Source: CAWFXC01 sp963819735
GTDB lineage: Bacteria; Actinomycetota; Acidimicrobiia; IMCC26256; DASPTH01
NCBI GenBank assembly: GCA_963819735.1
Contig: CAWFXC010000005.1
Span: forward strand, 1-64,000
Direction: 5' to 3'
DNA: 64,000 bases
Part shown: one piece after another, positions 8,088 through 16,695 of the stretch
Position numbering within the stretch: position 1 is the stretch's first letter
Layout: each line of letters starts with the position of its first letter
Translations under genes and position numbers: made by a program
Notes under the pieces: generated by a model
Database searches by the model: none
Seen by the model: only the letters and a program-made list of their open reading frames with translations
Told to the model about the DNA's origin: nothing

Positions 8088-9461
8088 ATGAGTGATTTCG
8101 ACGTGATCGTGTTGGGCGGCGGTGCGCCCGGCGAGCACTGCGCCGCGGCCATCGCGGCGCGTGGGCTTCGGGTCGCCGTCGTCGAGCGGGAGCTGGTCGG
8201 CGGCGAGTGCTCCTACTGGGCGTGCATCCCGTCCAAGTCCCTCTTGCGTCCGGGGGAGGCGGTCCAGGGCGCCCGCGACGTCGGCGCCAGCGCCGAGGTG
8301 AACGTCCAGGCGGCGCTGGACTGGCGGGACTACATGGTGTCCGGCTATTCGGATGCGGGACAGGAGAAATGGCTGGCGGATCGGGGCATCGCGCTGGTCC
8401 GGGGCGTGGGCCGGCTCGCCGGGCCCGGCGCGGTCGACGTGGACGGCACTCGCCACACGGCGGAGCATGTCGTCATCGCGACGGGCGCGGATCCGTTCGT
8501 GCCACCCATTCCGGGGCTCGACGGCCTGGACGGCGTGTGGGGCACGCGCGAAGCGACGGCCATGAAGACGATTCCCAGCCGCCTCATCGTGCTCGGCGGT
8601 GGCTCGGCCGGTGTCGAGATCGCACAGGTGGTACGGCGGCTCGGTGGTCAGGCCGTGCTCGTCGAGGGTGCCGATCGGCTGATCCCACGAGAGCCGGCCC
8701 CCCTCGGCGTGGCACTGACCGAGGCACTGCGGCGGGACGGGATCGAGTTGCACCTCGGAGTCCAGGCCGCGGAGGTCTCGCGCGACGACGGCGACTACGT
8801 GCTGAGGCTCTCGGACGGGACCTCGGTACAAGGAGAGCGACTCCTCGTGGCGACCGGCCGGCGTCCCCGTGTCGAAGGGATCGGGCTCGAGACGGTCGGT
8901 ATCGAGGCAAACCCACACGGCGTCGCGGTAGACGACTATCTGCGCGCCGGCGACAACATTTGGGCTATTGGGGACGTCAACGGGATCTGGCCCCTGACAC
9001 ACGTCGGCGAGTACGAGGGAGACGTTGTGGCGGCAAACATCGCCGGAGAGAGCCACCCGACGAACTACGAAGCCGTGCCGCGCGTCACGTACACCGATCC
9101 GCAGGCGGCTGCCGTCGGTGCCGCGGAGGCGCCCTACAGCAGCACAACGCGCTTGACTGACGTGTCCAAGACCGCGACATACAGCCACCAATACGCCCAG
9201 TCGAATGGATTCTTGACCCTGCTCAGCGACGGCACCCGGTTAACCGGCGCTTACGCTCTCGGAGCCGAGGCCGGCGAGTGGCTCCAACAGGCAACGCTCG
9301 CCATACGCGCCCGCGTTCCGTTGGAGGTATTGAGCGACGTCATCCAACCGTTCCCCAGTTTCTCGACCATCTTCGATTCGGCGTTCAAAACCCTTCGAAT
9401 GGAGATCGCCAAAATGCCGCCGCCCTTGCAGCCCATGCAGGCGCAGATGGCACGGCGATGA
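8088..9461 (+). CDS. Dihydrolipoamide dehydrogenase/mercuric reductase-like flavoprotein
   Basis: 457 aa of the class I pyridine-nucleotide disulfide oxidoreductase family. FAD site DVIVLGGGAPGEHCA, redox pair in GGECSYWACIPSKSLL (C-x4-C), NAD(P) site LIVLGGGSAGVEIAQ, second FAD motif IWAIGDVNG. The C-terminal interface block is RVTYTDPQAAAVGAAEA. The His-Glu pair that normally protonates the thiolate is absent: the block reads DVIQPFPSFSTIFDSAF. It may therefore be an NAD(P)H dehydrogenase with altered chemistry. ATG 8088 overlaps a short spurious upstream ORF. Confidence 0.85.
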   Translation: MSDFDVIVLGGGAPGEHCAAAIAARGLRVAVVERELVGGECSYWACIPSKSLLRPGEAVQGARDVGASAEVNVQAALDWRDYMVSGYSDAGQEKWLADRGIALVRGVGRLAGPGAVDVDGTRHTAEHVVIATGADPFVPPIPGLDGLDGVWGTREATAMKTIPSRLIVLGGGSAGVEIAQVVRRLGGQAVLVEGADRLIPREPAPLGVALTEALRRDGIELHLGVQAAEVSRDDGDYVLRLSDGTSVQGERLLVATGRRPRVEGIGLETVGIEANPHGVAVDDYLRAGDNIWAIGDVNGIWPLTHVGEYEGDVVAANIAGESHPTNYEAVPRVTYTDPQAAAVGAAEAPYSSTTRLTDVSKTATYSHQYAQSNGFLTLLSDGTRLTGAYALGAEAGEWLQQATLAIRARVPLEVLSDVIQPFPSFSTIFDSAFKTLRMEIAKMPPPLQPMQAQMARR

Positions 9462-9487
9462 CTATGGAAGAGCATCGGAGGTAACAG

Positions 9488-10399
9488 ATGGCCGAGGTCC
9501 CACCGCCCCGAGAACAATTCCTGCTCACACACTTCATCGTGTCGGACGACGTCGAGCGCTCTCGGCGCTTCTACACCGAAGTCCTTGGGGGCCGGGTCGC
9601 CTTCTCCAGGCCCGGAGGGCCGACCAACGTCGCACTGTCGAACAGTTGGATCGTCATCAATGCCGGTGGAGGGCCGACTGACGACAAGCCGGAGGTCGTC
9701 CTGGAGGCGCCCGGCGTCCCAAATCGGGTGAGCAGCTTCGTCAACATCCGGGTCAAGGACATCGAGACGGTGTACACCGAATGGAGCGCGCGCGGTGCTC
9801 AGTTCCTGACGCCCCCGAAGCAGCACCAGTACGAGATCCGTTGCTACATCCGTGATCCCGATGGTCACCTGATCGAAGTGGGACAGACCACCGACCCGCA
9901 GGGGGACTGGGTGCCCAATCACTGGCCATCGAGTACGCCCGCCGACGAGCTCCCAACGCCCCCACAGGGAATCGTGCTCGCCCACTTCATCGTGTCGGAG
10001 GACGTCGAGCGCTCCCGCCGCTTCTACACCGATGTGCTCGGGGGCAGGGATGCGTTCTCCGGACCCGGAGGGCTCACGTATGTCCAACTGTCGAACAGTT
10101 GGATCATCATCAACGTCGGCGGAGGTCCGACCGACGACAAGCCGGAGGTCACCCTAGAGACGCCCACCGATCCCAACCGGGTCAGCAGCTTCGTCAACAT
10201 CCGGGTCAAGGACATCGAGACGGTGTACACCGAATGGAGCGAGCGCGGTGCGGAATTCCTGACGCCACCGAAGCAGCACCAGTACGAGATCCGTTGCTAC
10301 ATCCGTGATCCCGATGGTCACTTGATCGAAGTGGGACAAACGACGGACCCGCGGGGAGATTGGTTCCCCGATCAATGGCCATCGAGCAAGTCGGAGTGA
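9488..10399 (+). CDS. Tandem-duplicated VOC (glyoxalase-like) protein
   Basis: 303 aa made of two nearly identical VOC halves. Each holds the same elements in order: HFIVSDDVERSRRFY or HFIVSEDVERSRRFY; LSNSWIVINAGGGPTDDKPE or LSNSWIIINVGGGPTDDKPE; SSFVNIRVKDIETVYTEWS; and CYIRDPDGHLIEVGQTTDP in both. DNA identity between the halves is high enough to be visible by eye (for example 9741-9785 versus 10197-10241), so the duplication is recent or homogenised. Family members are metal-dependent lyases, dioxygenases or binding proteins. The gene follows the flavoprotein by 27 bp and is probably in its operon. Confidence 0.85.
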   Translation: MAEVPPPREQFLLTHFIVSDDVERSRRFYTEVLGGRVAFSRPGGPTNVALSNSWIVINAGGGPTDDKPEVVLEAPGVPNRVSSFVNIRVKDIETVYTEWSARGAQFLTPPKQHQYEIRCYIRDPDGHLIEVGQTTDPQGDWVPNHWPSSTPADELPTPPQGIVLAHFIVSEDVERSRRFYTDVLGGRDAFSGPGGLTYVQLSNSWIIINVGGGPTDDKPEVTLETPTDPNRVSSFVNIRVKDIETVYTEWSERGAEFLTPPKQHQYEIRCYIRDPDGHLIEVGQTTDPRGDWFPDQWPSSKSE

Positions 10400-10427
10400 G
10401 CTTCGTGACGGGGCGGAGGTCTCCATC

Positions 10428-11063
10428 ATGACCACGGCGATCATCGGCACCGGAGGCATCGGATCGGCCATCGCGCGTCAGCTTGGTGCCGGTGGCGAGA
10501 CCCTCCTGCTCTCGAGCGCCGACAGGGAGTCTGCGCGAAAGCTGGCCGCGGCAATCGGCGGAGCGGCGGTCGTCGCGCTCGACAACCGGAGCGCTTTGCG
10601 GGGAGCCGATGCTGTCGTCCTTGCGCTGCGGTTTTCGGTGTTGAAAGACGTCATCGACGAGATCGCCGACGCGCTGGGAGACACGTCTCTGGTCGTTCCG
10701 AGCAACCCGGTCAGACTCGACGCACAAGGCAAGGTCGTGCGACTCCTACCGGAAGGGCAGCCATCGGGCCAAGTTGTTGCTGGGTGGTTGCCGATCGGGA
10801 CACGCTTTGCCAATGCGTTCGGCACCATGTCGGCCGATCTCCTCGTGTCCTCGAGCCACCGGTCGCCCGAGCCCGCGGTTCTGTTCTACACGTCCGCGGA
10901 CGAGCATGGGAACGACGAAGTCGAGCACTTGATCCGAACCGCGGGCTTTGAGCCGATGAGGATCGGCGGGGTCGAACAGTCGAGCCGACTTGAGGTGGGC
11001 GGCGATCTTCACGATCTTGTCGTCGGCTCCGCAGAGGCGCGGTCCCTCGTCGTTGGGGCGTGA
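10428..11063 (+). CDS. NADPH-dependent F420 reductase-like (Rossmann) protein
   Basis: 211 aa. TTAIIGTGGIGSAIARQLG is the N-terminal NADP-binding loop, VVPSNPVRLDAQGKV the substrate-side loop, and GWLPIGTRFANAFGTM the family signature. Related in fold to the protein encoded at 48189-48806. F420H2:NADP oxidoreductases shuttle hydride between F420 and NADP, but many members of this group have other partners. It lies 29 bp after the VOC gene in the same direction, likely one redox operon 8088-11063. Confidence 0.8.
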   Translation: MTTAIIGTGGIGSAIARQLGAGGETLLLSSADRESARKLAAAIGGAAVVALDNRSALRGADAVVLALRFSVLKDVIDEIADALGDTSLVVPSNPVRLDAQGKVVRLLPEGQPSGQVVAGWLPIGTRFANAFGTMSADLLVSSSHRSPEPAVLFYTSADEHGNDEVEHLIRTAGFEPMRIGGVEQSSRLEVGGDLHDLVVGSAEARSLVVGA

Positions 11064-11361
11064 TTGCATTGCTTCGACCGAGATGCGACCCGCACACCCT
11101 GACCCAGGAAGGACTCCAAGATGTCCCGATGCCGGGCTCCCGAACTGGACCATCCGCGTTGACCTGCTCCATCGACCGCGCGACCGCGACGAAATTTCGA
11201 TCTGTGCAGCCATTGGCGCAATCAAACGGTGCATGAGGCATCCCCGAAGTCTCAAGCAGGCACTTCTGGGACGGCCTGCCCGATACCACTGGGACGTCCG
11301 GTGGATGAGTTGTTGTCTCTTGCAATCGAATCGGACGCGGCGGGTTCGACGGTGCGGGTAG
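11064..11361. other. Gene-free stretch
   Basis: No credible gene is visible between the F420-type reductase stop and the membrane-protein fragment below. Confidence 0.4.
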
Positions 11362-11715
11362 CGGGCGCCGTTCACGCCCGGCGGCCTCGGGTTCGTCGAG
11401 GCGGGCCTGGCGGCGATGCTCGCGCTCGCGGGGATCTCGACCGGCGACGCGCTGGTGGCCACCCTCGTCTACCGCCTGCTCACGTTCTGGTTCCCGATCC
11501 CGACCGGCGGCGTCGCCGCCTGGATGTTCCGGCGGCGCTACCCCCGCCACTCCGGTCTGCCGCCCGCTCGAGACGTCGACGACGCGGATAAGGAGGTCGG
11601 CGGGCCATCGGCCGAGCGCCGCTGGAAGGACGCGGCTCCCCTGGTCGGCGAGCACTGCGACGGCAACATCGGTCGAACCGCCGACCGCGGCGAGCGCACC
11701 GAATATGCGGACTGA
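11362..11715 (+). pseudogene. C-terminal fragment of a lysylphosphatidylglycerol synthase TM-type protein
   Basis: The frame opens after a stop at 11359 with APFTPGGLGFVEAGLAAML, then DALVATLVYRLLTFWFPIPT and GGVAAWMFRRRY. This is the last two membrane segments of the UPF0104/LPG-synthase TM flippase-like family, whose hallmark is the PGGLG-E turn. The N-terminal ~250 residues are missing. Because it is a fragment inside the element, it is probably decayed cargo with a lipid or envelope function. Confidence 0.7.
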
Positions 11716-11842
11716 CGACACCGCGGTATCGCCACCCCGGGGCTTACCGCACCTCGGCATTCCGTCCGATCCTCATTTCGCGCCTCACTTCTGCGCGGTC
11801 ATCGGCGAGGACAGCCGGCCCGAGGTGCGGCCGTCGTTCGGC

Positions 11843-13828
11843 TTACGGGCGTTCAGCGTCAACCGCATCGCTCCGGATCTCGGCGTTGTGATGTCGGATG
11901 GCGAGGACGCAGATGTCGTCGGATCGTACGGCCTGCGCGAGGTTTGTGTCGATGACGTGGTCGCAGAGTGCGCCGGGGTCGAGATGACCGGTGTCGAGAG
12001 TGGATGCGCGGAGGCGTTCGAGTCCGGTGTCGATGTTTTCTGTGCGTCGTTCGACGAGCCCGTCGGTGTAGAGGAGGAGGGTTTCGTTGGTCGCGAGCGT
12101 CGCCGAAGTGGTCGCGAAGTTGCTCGCGTCGCCGTGCGCTCCGAGTGGTGGTCCCGGCTTGACCGAGAGAAAGGTGCTGGTCGATTCCGTCAGGTGTAGC
12201 GGCGGGGGGTGGCCGGCGGAGGCGATCTCGACGTGGCCGGTTCGGGTGTTGAGGCGGCCTAGCAATGTCGTCGCCATTTGGTCTTCGACGGCGAACTGGC
12301 GGACGAACTGATCCAGGGATGTGAGGACGAGGGGGAGGTCGGTTTCGAGGCAGAGATACGCGCGGGTGGCGTGGCGCAGTTTGGCCATGAGGCGGGCGGA
12401 GGCGACGCCGTGACCGCTGACGTCGCCGACTGCGAGGATGACGTGTCCGTCCGGTGTTTGGAAGACGTCGTACCAGTCGCCGCCGATTTCGGTGCCGTCT
12501 TCCGCGGCGAGGTACCGTGCCGCGAAGTCGAAGCCCGTGAGGGCAGGAAACTCGGGACGGATTAGCGTTTCTTGGAGTACTTGCACTGCGCGGCGTTCTT
12601 TCGCCAGTCTGTTAGTGGCTTCGAGGAGTTCTGCGGCGGCGTGGCGCTGTTCGGTCACGTCCTGGGCGGTGCCGCGTACTGCGGAGAGGGTTCCATCGTC
12701 GTCGACGATGATTTCGCCGCGATGCACGACGATCCGGATCTCGTCACCGCGTACGAGACGCCACTCGGTCATAAAGCGCTGTTGCTTAGTGCCGACGGCT
12801 TGTGTGGGTATGCGTTCGAGTTCGTCGGCGTCGTCGGGATGGGCGACGTTGCGGAGTGCGGCTCGGAACTCGGCGCCGTTCATCGCGGTTTTGGTGCCGA
12901 GCATGAGCGCCATTTCGTGGGAGAGTTTCACGACGTCGGTCTCTGCATCCCAGTGCCAACTGCCCAGGCGGGCGATGCGCTCGGCGTCCTCAAGATCTCG
13001 AGCCAGCGCCGCGACCGCACGCAGTTCCGCTTCGACCCTCATTAGTGCTTCGAGCTGCTTGCGGTCGTCAATGTCGATGCCGACCCCGACCATGCCGATC
13101 AAGTTTCCGTCGTCATCGTGCACGGCACGGCCGCGCGATTCGATCCAGTGCACCGAGCCGTCGGGCCATTCGAGTCGATGCTCGAATTCAACGCCGCGGC
13201 CCTCGCTGCGTGCTGTTGCGATCTGGTGTGCGACCCAGTCCCGGTCGTCGGGATGAATTCGGTTGGCGTACTCTTCGAACTCGCCGGTGAAGCTGCCCGG
13301 CGCCATGCCGTAGAGGGTTTCCATCGCCTCATCCCACGTCACGCTGCCGGTCGCGAGGTCCCAGCTCCAGGTTCCCATGCGGCCAGCTTCGAGCGTGACC
13401 CGTGCCCGTTCCTCGTCTCGGTGTAGGGCGTCTTCGCGGCGGCGCCGTTCGGTGACGTCGAACGACACGCCCACGATCGCAGTGACATCGCCGTCTTCGC
13501 CAAGCAATGGGGTGTTCGTCACGTGGACGACGACGACCGACCCGTCGTTCCGTTGTGCGGGATAGTCGCCGGTCCACACTTCGCCGTCCAATACATGCTG
13601 GACGATCAATACGGCCGCGGCAAGCGCATCAGGTCCGACCGTCAATCCGACAACGTTGCGGCCAACCGCTTCGACCGCAGACCAGCCGTACAGACGCTCG
13701 GCCTCTCGATTCCAGACCAGCACGGTGCCGTCCCGTGCGGTGACGATCACCGCGTGTCCGAGCGCGTCGAGGAGGGCGGGTCCGAAAGCCACAGACGGGC
13801 TGGGAGGTTGGTTACGCCCGGGTGACAC
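11843..13828 (-). CDS. PAS-PAS-PAS-PP2C serine phosphatase (RsbU type)
   Basis: 661 aa from the coupled GTG at 13826-13828. Three PAS domains (roughly residues 15-135, 150-265, 290-420) end in PAC-like blocks such as AIVGVSFDVTERR and SAVRGTAQDVTEQR. They are followed by a SpoIIE/PP2C phosphatase (about 455-660) with metal motifs EIGGDWYDVF, VGDVSGHGVASARLM and LLLYTDGLVERR and a final RSDDICVLAIR. It should dephosphorylate a STAS anti-anti-sigma factor in response to signals read by the PAS domains. The open frame extends upstream to 13900, but GTG overlaps the stop of the RsbW-type kinase gene, so the two are one operon. No membrane segment, so it is cytosolic. Confidence 0.9.
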   Translation of the reverse strand: MSPGRNQPPSPSVAFGPALLDALGHAVIVTARDGTVLVWNREAERLYGWSAVEAVGRNVVGLTVGPDALAAAVLIVQHVLDGEVWTGDYPAQRNDGSVVVVHVTNTPLLGEDGDVTAIVGVSFDVTERRRREDALHRDEERARVTLEAGRMGTWSWDLATGSVTWDEAMETLYGMAPGSFTGEFEEYANRIHPDDRDWVAHQIATARSEGRGVEFEHRLEWPDGSVHWIESRGRAVHDDDGNLIGMVGVGIDIDDRKQLEALMRVEAELRAVAALARDLEDAERIARLGSWHWDAETDVVKLSHEMALMLGTKTAMNGAEFRAALRNVAHPDDADELERIPTQAVGTKQQRFMTEWRLVRGDEIRIVVHRGEIIVDDDGTLSAVRGTAQDVTEQRHAAAELLEATNRLAKERRAVQVLQETLIRPEFPALTGFDFAARYLAAEDGTEIGGDWYDVFQTPDGHVILAVGDVSGHGVASARLMAKLRHATRAYLCLETDLPLVLTSLDQFVRQFAVEDQMATTLLGRLNTRTGHVEIASAGHPPPLHLTESTSTFLSVKPGPPLGAHGDASNFATTSATLATNETLLLYTDGLVERRTENIDTGLERLRASTLDTGHLDPGALCDHVIDTNLAQAVRSDDICVLAIRHHNAEIRSDAVDAERP

Positions 13829-14289
13829 TATTGATTCCCACGCACCGGGTGGTCGCCATGGATCTCCGCAGTGGCGGTCGCGGCGTGAATCTCGAACCAC
13901 ACCGTCTTGCCTTCGGCGTGTACCTCGGTGCCCCAGTCGTCGGCCAGTTGTGCAACGAGCAAAAGACCGCGGCCTCCGACTTCTGTGATCTCCGATTGCC
14001 GGAGGACCGGCACTTTGGTGCTCATATCGTCGACTTCGATCCGAATACGGGAGAATTCATACGTCGCTCGAACCGTCAATGAGGAACCGACGTGCTTCAC
14101 AACGTTCGTGACGAGTTCGTCGGTCAGCAGTTCGGTGACATCGCCGAACCCGTCGAGTTCCCAGGTCTGTAGCGCCGCCCGCAAAAAAGCACGCGCGGAT
14201 GATGGAGAGCGTGGACTGCTCGGGAGCTGCGTCTCGACCTGCTGCGCCCGCCGCGGTTCGCCATCCACATGCCAACCGTTCCCTTTCAT
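13828..14289 (-). CDS. RsbW-type anti-sigma factor/serine kinase
   Basis: A HATPase-fold kinase of up to 153 aa. N box ELLTDELVTNVVKHVG, G1 IEVDDMSTKVP, G2 GGRGLLLVAQLADDWGTEV. It would bind and inhibit a SigB-like factor and phosphorylate the STAS partner encoded divergently at 14360. Its stop overlaps the phosphatase start. The exact start is uncertain: a GTTT-N16-GGGAAC sequence overlaps the first codons, so a downstream GTG may be used. Confidence 0.85.
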   Translation of the reverse strand: MKGNGWHVDGEPRRAQQVETQLPSSPRSPSSARAFLRAALQTWELDGFGDVTELLTDELVTNVVKHVGSSLTVRATYEFSRIRIEVDDMSTKVPVLRQSEITEVGGRGLLLVAQLADDWGTEVHAEGKTVWFEIHAATATAEIHGDHPVRGNQ

Positions 14290-14359
14290 TCAGCGAGCGA
14301 AACGGGAATGGTACGTTCGAACGCCGTTCGCCCACGGCCGATGAAGGAGGTCGAGCGAC

Positions 14360-14677
14360 GTGGCAGAGAGTCTCAGGATCGACATCTCGGAAGTCAGCGA
14401 CTCCGAAGTCCGTGTCGACGTCGCCGGCGAAGTCGATATGAACACGACGGATCAGCTTCGAGTCGCTCTTCTGGAGCTCCTCGACCGAGACGTGACCGTG
14501 AACCTTGCGGCTGTGAGCTTTCTTGATTCGTCCGGACTGTCAGTCCTCGTAAGCGTCCGCAACGCCGCCATTGAAGCGGGCCACAGTCTGCGAACCTACG
14601 GCGAGGCCGACAAGATCCGCACCGTGCTTGAGATCTCCGGCCTGTACGACTTGTTGCACGTCGACCTCGACGATTGA
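14360..14677 (+). CDS. STAS-domain anti-anti-sigma factor (RsbV type)
   Basis: 105 aa, a single STAS domain. VRVDVAGEVDMNTTDQLRVA is the opening strand-helix and AAVSFLDSSGLSVLVSVRN contains the phosphorylatable Ser of the DSSG turn. ATG 14360 follows GGAGG (14345-14349). Divergent from the RsbW and RsbU genes, it completes a three-part partner-switching module. Confidence 0.9.
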   Translation: MAESLRIDISEVSDSEVRVDVAGEVDMNTTDQLRVALLELLDRDVTVNLAAVSFLDSSGLSVLVSVRNAAIEAGHSLRTYGEADKIRTVLEISGLYDLLHVDLDD

Positions 14678-14904
14678 TGACAACCCGTCGTTACTGCCTT
14701 CCGAGATACCCAACCGCGGTGTCGCCGCTAAAAGCCAGTTGATTTCGTAACGTGCGGAGACCGCCGTCCAATAGCTCTTGTCGTCCCTGGGTGCGGGCGA
14801 TGATGGCGTGGGCGTCGATGCCGCGGACGCGGACGCGGGCGCGGGCGCGGTCGAACTCTTCGTCGTTGATCTTCAGATGTTCGTGGCCGCACGAGGGCGG
14901 CGAA

Positions 14905-15801
14905 CTAGCTCGGGTGGGGGTGAGCGGGTGGGGTGTCGGGCGTGAGGACGCGGTCGGCGGCTTCGATGGGTGCTCCGAGGTGGAGGAGTCGTCCGCCGAA
15001 GGCGATTGAGCAGAGGGCGAACCATGTCCATCCGAGGGCGAGTCCGCCGATGACGTCGGTGAGCCAGTGGACTCCGAGGAGGACGCGTGATGCGGCGACG
15101 GCGCATGCGATGAACACTGCGGCGCCGGCGAGGGCGGTTTGGATGTTGCGGGTGTGGCCGCGTCCGATGATGAGTGCGAATGCGGCGAAGCAGGCGGCGG
15201 CGCCGGTGGTGTGTCCGCTCGGGAATGAGGGGCCGAGTGTGTGGGCTATGGGGTTCGCGGTGGGTCGGACTCGGTCGACGAGGTTTTTGATTTCGGTCGA
15301 CATGATGGTTTGACCGAGAACGACGGCGGTGAGGAAGACGGGTAGCCAGCGACTTGGACGTCGGATCATTTCGACGATGAAGACGATCAGTGTGGCGGTA
15401 ACGATGCCCGCGGTCGAGCCGAACCAGGTGACGAAGTCGAGCATGAACTTCGAGAGGCTGGTCATGTGTTGTTCGCCCCATGGGGCGATGGAGTGATCGA
15501 TGCGGAGCAGGTTTGAGTTGGAGCGGATGAGGAGCCCGAGGCTGCCCAATACGAGTCCGCCGATGACGACAACCACGAGCGCGACCAGGAGCAGAATGCC
15601 GGTCTGGGTCGCGGGGTCGATTCGATTGCCAACGCGCTCTCGGAGTGCGGGGTGGTCGCGAAGCTCGGTTTCGACGTGGTGGGCTACCTCGGTGGCCGGA
15701 GCGGTCGAGGTGGGATCGATACCGGGATAGCGGCGCGCGGCGAACGTGAACAGAACACCGATCAGGAGCGCGGGCCCGAGGAGTACGACGGTGATGAGCA
15801 T
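14905..15801 (-). CDS. PAP2-family membrane phosphatase
   Basis: 298 aa with about six membrane segments. The three phosphatase signature blocks are present: KNLVDRVRP, PSFPSGHTTGAA and SRVLLGVHWLTDVIGG, giving the catalytic His/Arg/His set. It would dephosphorylate phosphatidate, phosphatidylglycerol-P or undecaprenyl-PP at the membrane. It faces the second PAP2 gene across a 75-bp shared promoter region. Confidence 0.9.
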   Translation of the reverse strand: MLITVVLLGPALLIGVLFTFAARRYPGIDPTSTAPATEVAHHVETELRDHPALRERVGNRIDPATQTGILLLVALVVVVIGGLVLGSLGLLIRSNSNLLRIDHSIAPWGEQHMTSLSKFMLDFVTWFGSTAGIVTATLIVFIVEMIRRPSRWLPVFLTAVVLGQTIMSTEIKNLVDRVRPTANPIAHTLGPSFPSGHTTGAAACFAAFALIIGRGHTRNIQTALAGAAVFIACAVAASRVLLGVHWLTDVIGGLALGWTWFALCSIAFGGRLLHLGAPIEAADRVLTPDTPPAHPHPS

Positions 15802-15840
15802 GACTGTTGTCTCCGGCCGATGTGACGCTGTTCACCGGAT

Positions 15841-15865
15841 GTTTACCGTTGTCTCGATCGGGTCA
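15841..15865 (+). promoter_or_regulatory. Possible SigB-type promoter of the lipid operon
   Basis: GTTT (15841-15844), a 15-nt spacer, then GGGTCA (15860-15865) matches the actinobacterial stress-sigma pattern GTTT-N14-17-GGGTAT at most positions. The -10 is imperfect and lies only 12 nt from the ATG at 15877. Confidence 0.35.
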
Positions 15866-15876
15866 AACCATCGCCC

Positions 15877-16695
15877 ATGACATCGGGGGGCGAGACTCAG
15901 AAGTTAGGAACCGTGCCGGTACGACTCGGTGCGAGACTGCAGGTATTAAGCCCGGTCGGCGCCTCATTGGCGGTGGCGGTGGCCGGCTACTTCGTGCTCG
16001 TGGCGTTCGCGTTGATGTTGGGCACGCTGGTCACGCACTTCGTGGTCGGGAGAACTCTCGGCCGCGGAGATCTTGAAGTGGCGCGTTGGTTTGCCGATCG
16101 GCGTACCGGGTTCGGCAACGACGTATCGGTCGTCGGCTCGTACGTCGCCGAAACGGTGACGGTCCTCGCAATCATGGCGATCGCGTTGACGGTCCTGGCG
16201 ATCCGGCGTCGTTGGCCGTTGTTCGGGCTTCTGGTCATCAGTCTCTCGTTGGAAGCGACCGTGTACTTGGCCGCGACGTACTTCATCACCCGGAACCGTC
16301 CTGCGGTACCGCGCCTCGAAAACTTGATCGTGGCGGACAGTTTTCCCTCGGGGCATACCGCGGCGTCGGTTGCGCTCTACGGGTCTCTGGCGATCATTGT
16401 GTGTGCCGAAACCCGTCGACGTCTATGGCGTGTCCTCGTGTTGGTTCTGGCGATCGTCGCGCCGATCATTGTCGCGACGTCGCGGGTCTATCGGGGGATG
16501 CATAATCCGACCGACGTGATATGTGGCGCATTAATCGGCGCTGGCTGCATCGCCGTCAGCTACATAGCGGTGCGAACTGGGGTCGCCGCGGCCGACTCGC
16601 GTCGCGAACCCGAACGACGGTCGTTTGGCCGAACACCGGAGCCTGAGCCCGTACTGGTATCGGGGGACTACCGGACTGCGGAGGGTGTGCGATGA
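15877..16695 (+). CDS. PAP2-family membrane phosphatase
   Basis: 272 aa with several hydrophobic segments. Motifs ITRNRPAVPRLE, DSFPSGHTAASVALY and TSRVYRGMHNPTDVICG are the conserved PAP2 triad. It leads an operon with diacylglycerol kinase (4-nt overlap), YihY and phospholipase D, which points to phospholipid turnover: the kinase would make phosphatidate and the PAP2 enzyme would hydrolyse it. Confidence 0.9.
   Translation: MTSGGETQKLGTVPVRLGARLQVLSPVGASLAVAVAGYFVLVAFALMLGTLVTHFVVGRTLGRGDLEVARWFADRRTGFGNDVSVVGSYVAETVTVLAIMAIALTVLAIRRRWPLFGLLVISLSLEATVYLAATYFITRNRPAVPRLENLIVADSFPSGHTAASVALYGSLAIIVCAETRRRLWRVLVLVLAIVAPIIVATSRVYRGMHNPTDVICGALIGAGCIAVSYIAVRTGVAAADSRREPERRSFGRTPEPEPVLVSGDYRTAEGVR

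Noticed and set aside
7847..8095. 82-aa ORF overlapping the start of the flavoprotein gene
   Set aside because: Spans the inverted repeat and lacks coding character; the overlap with ATG 8088 seems fortuitous.
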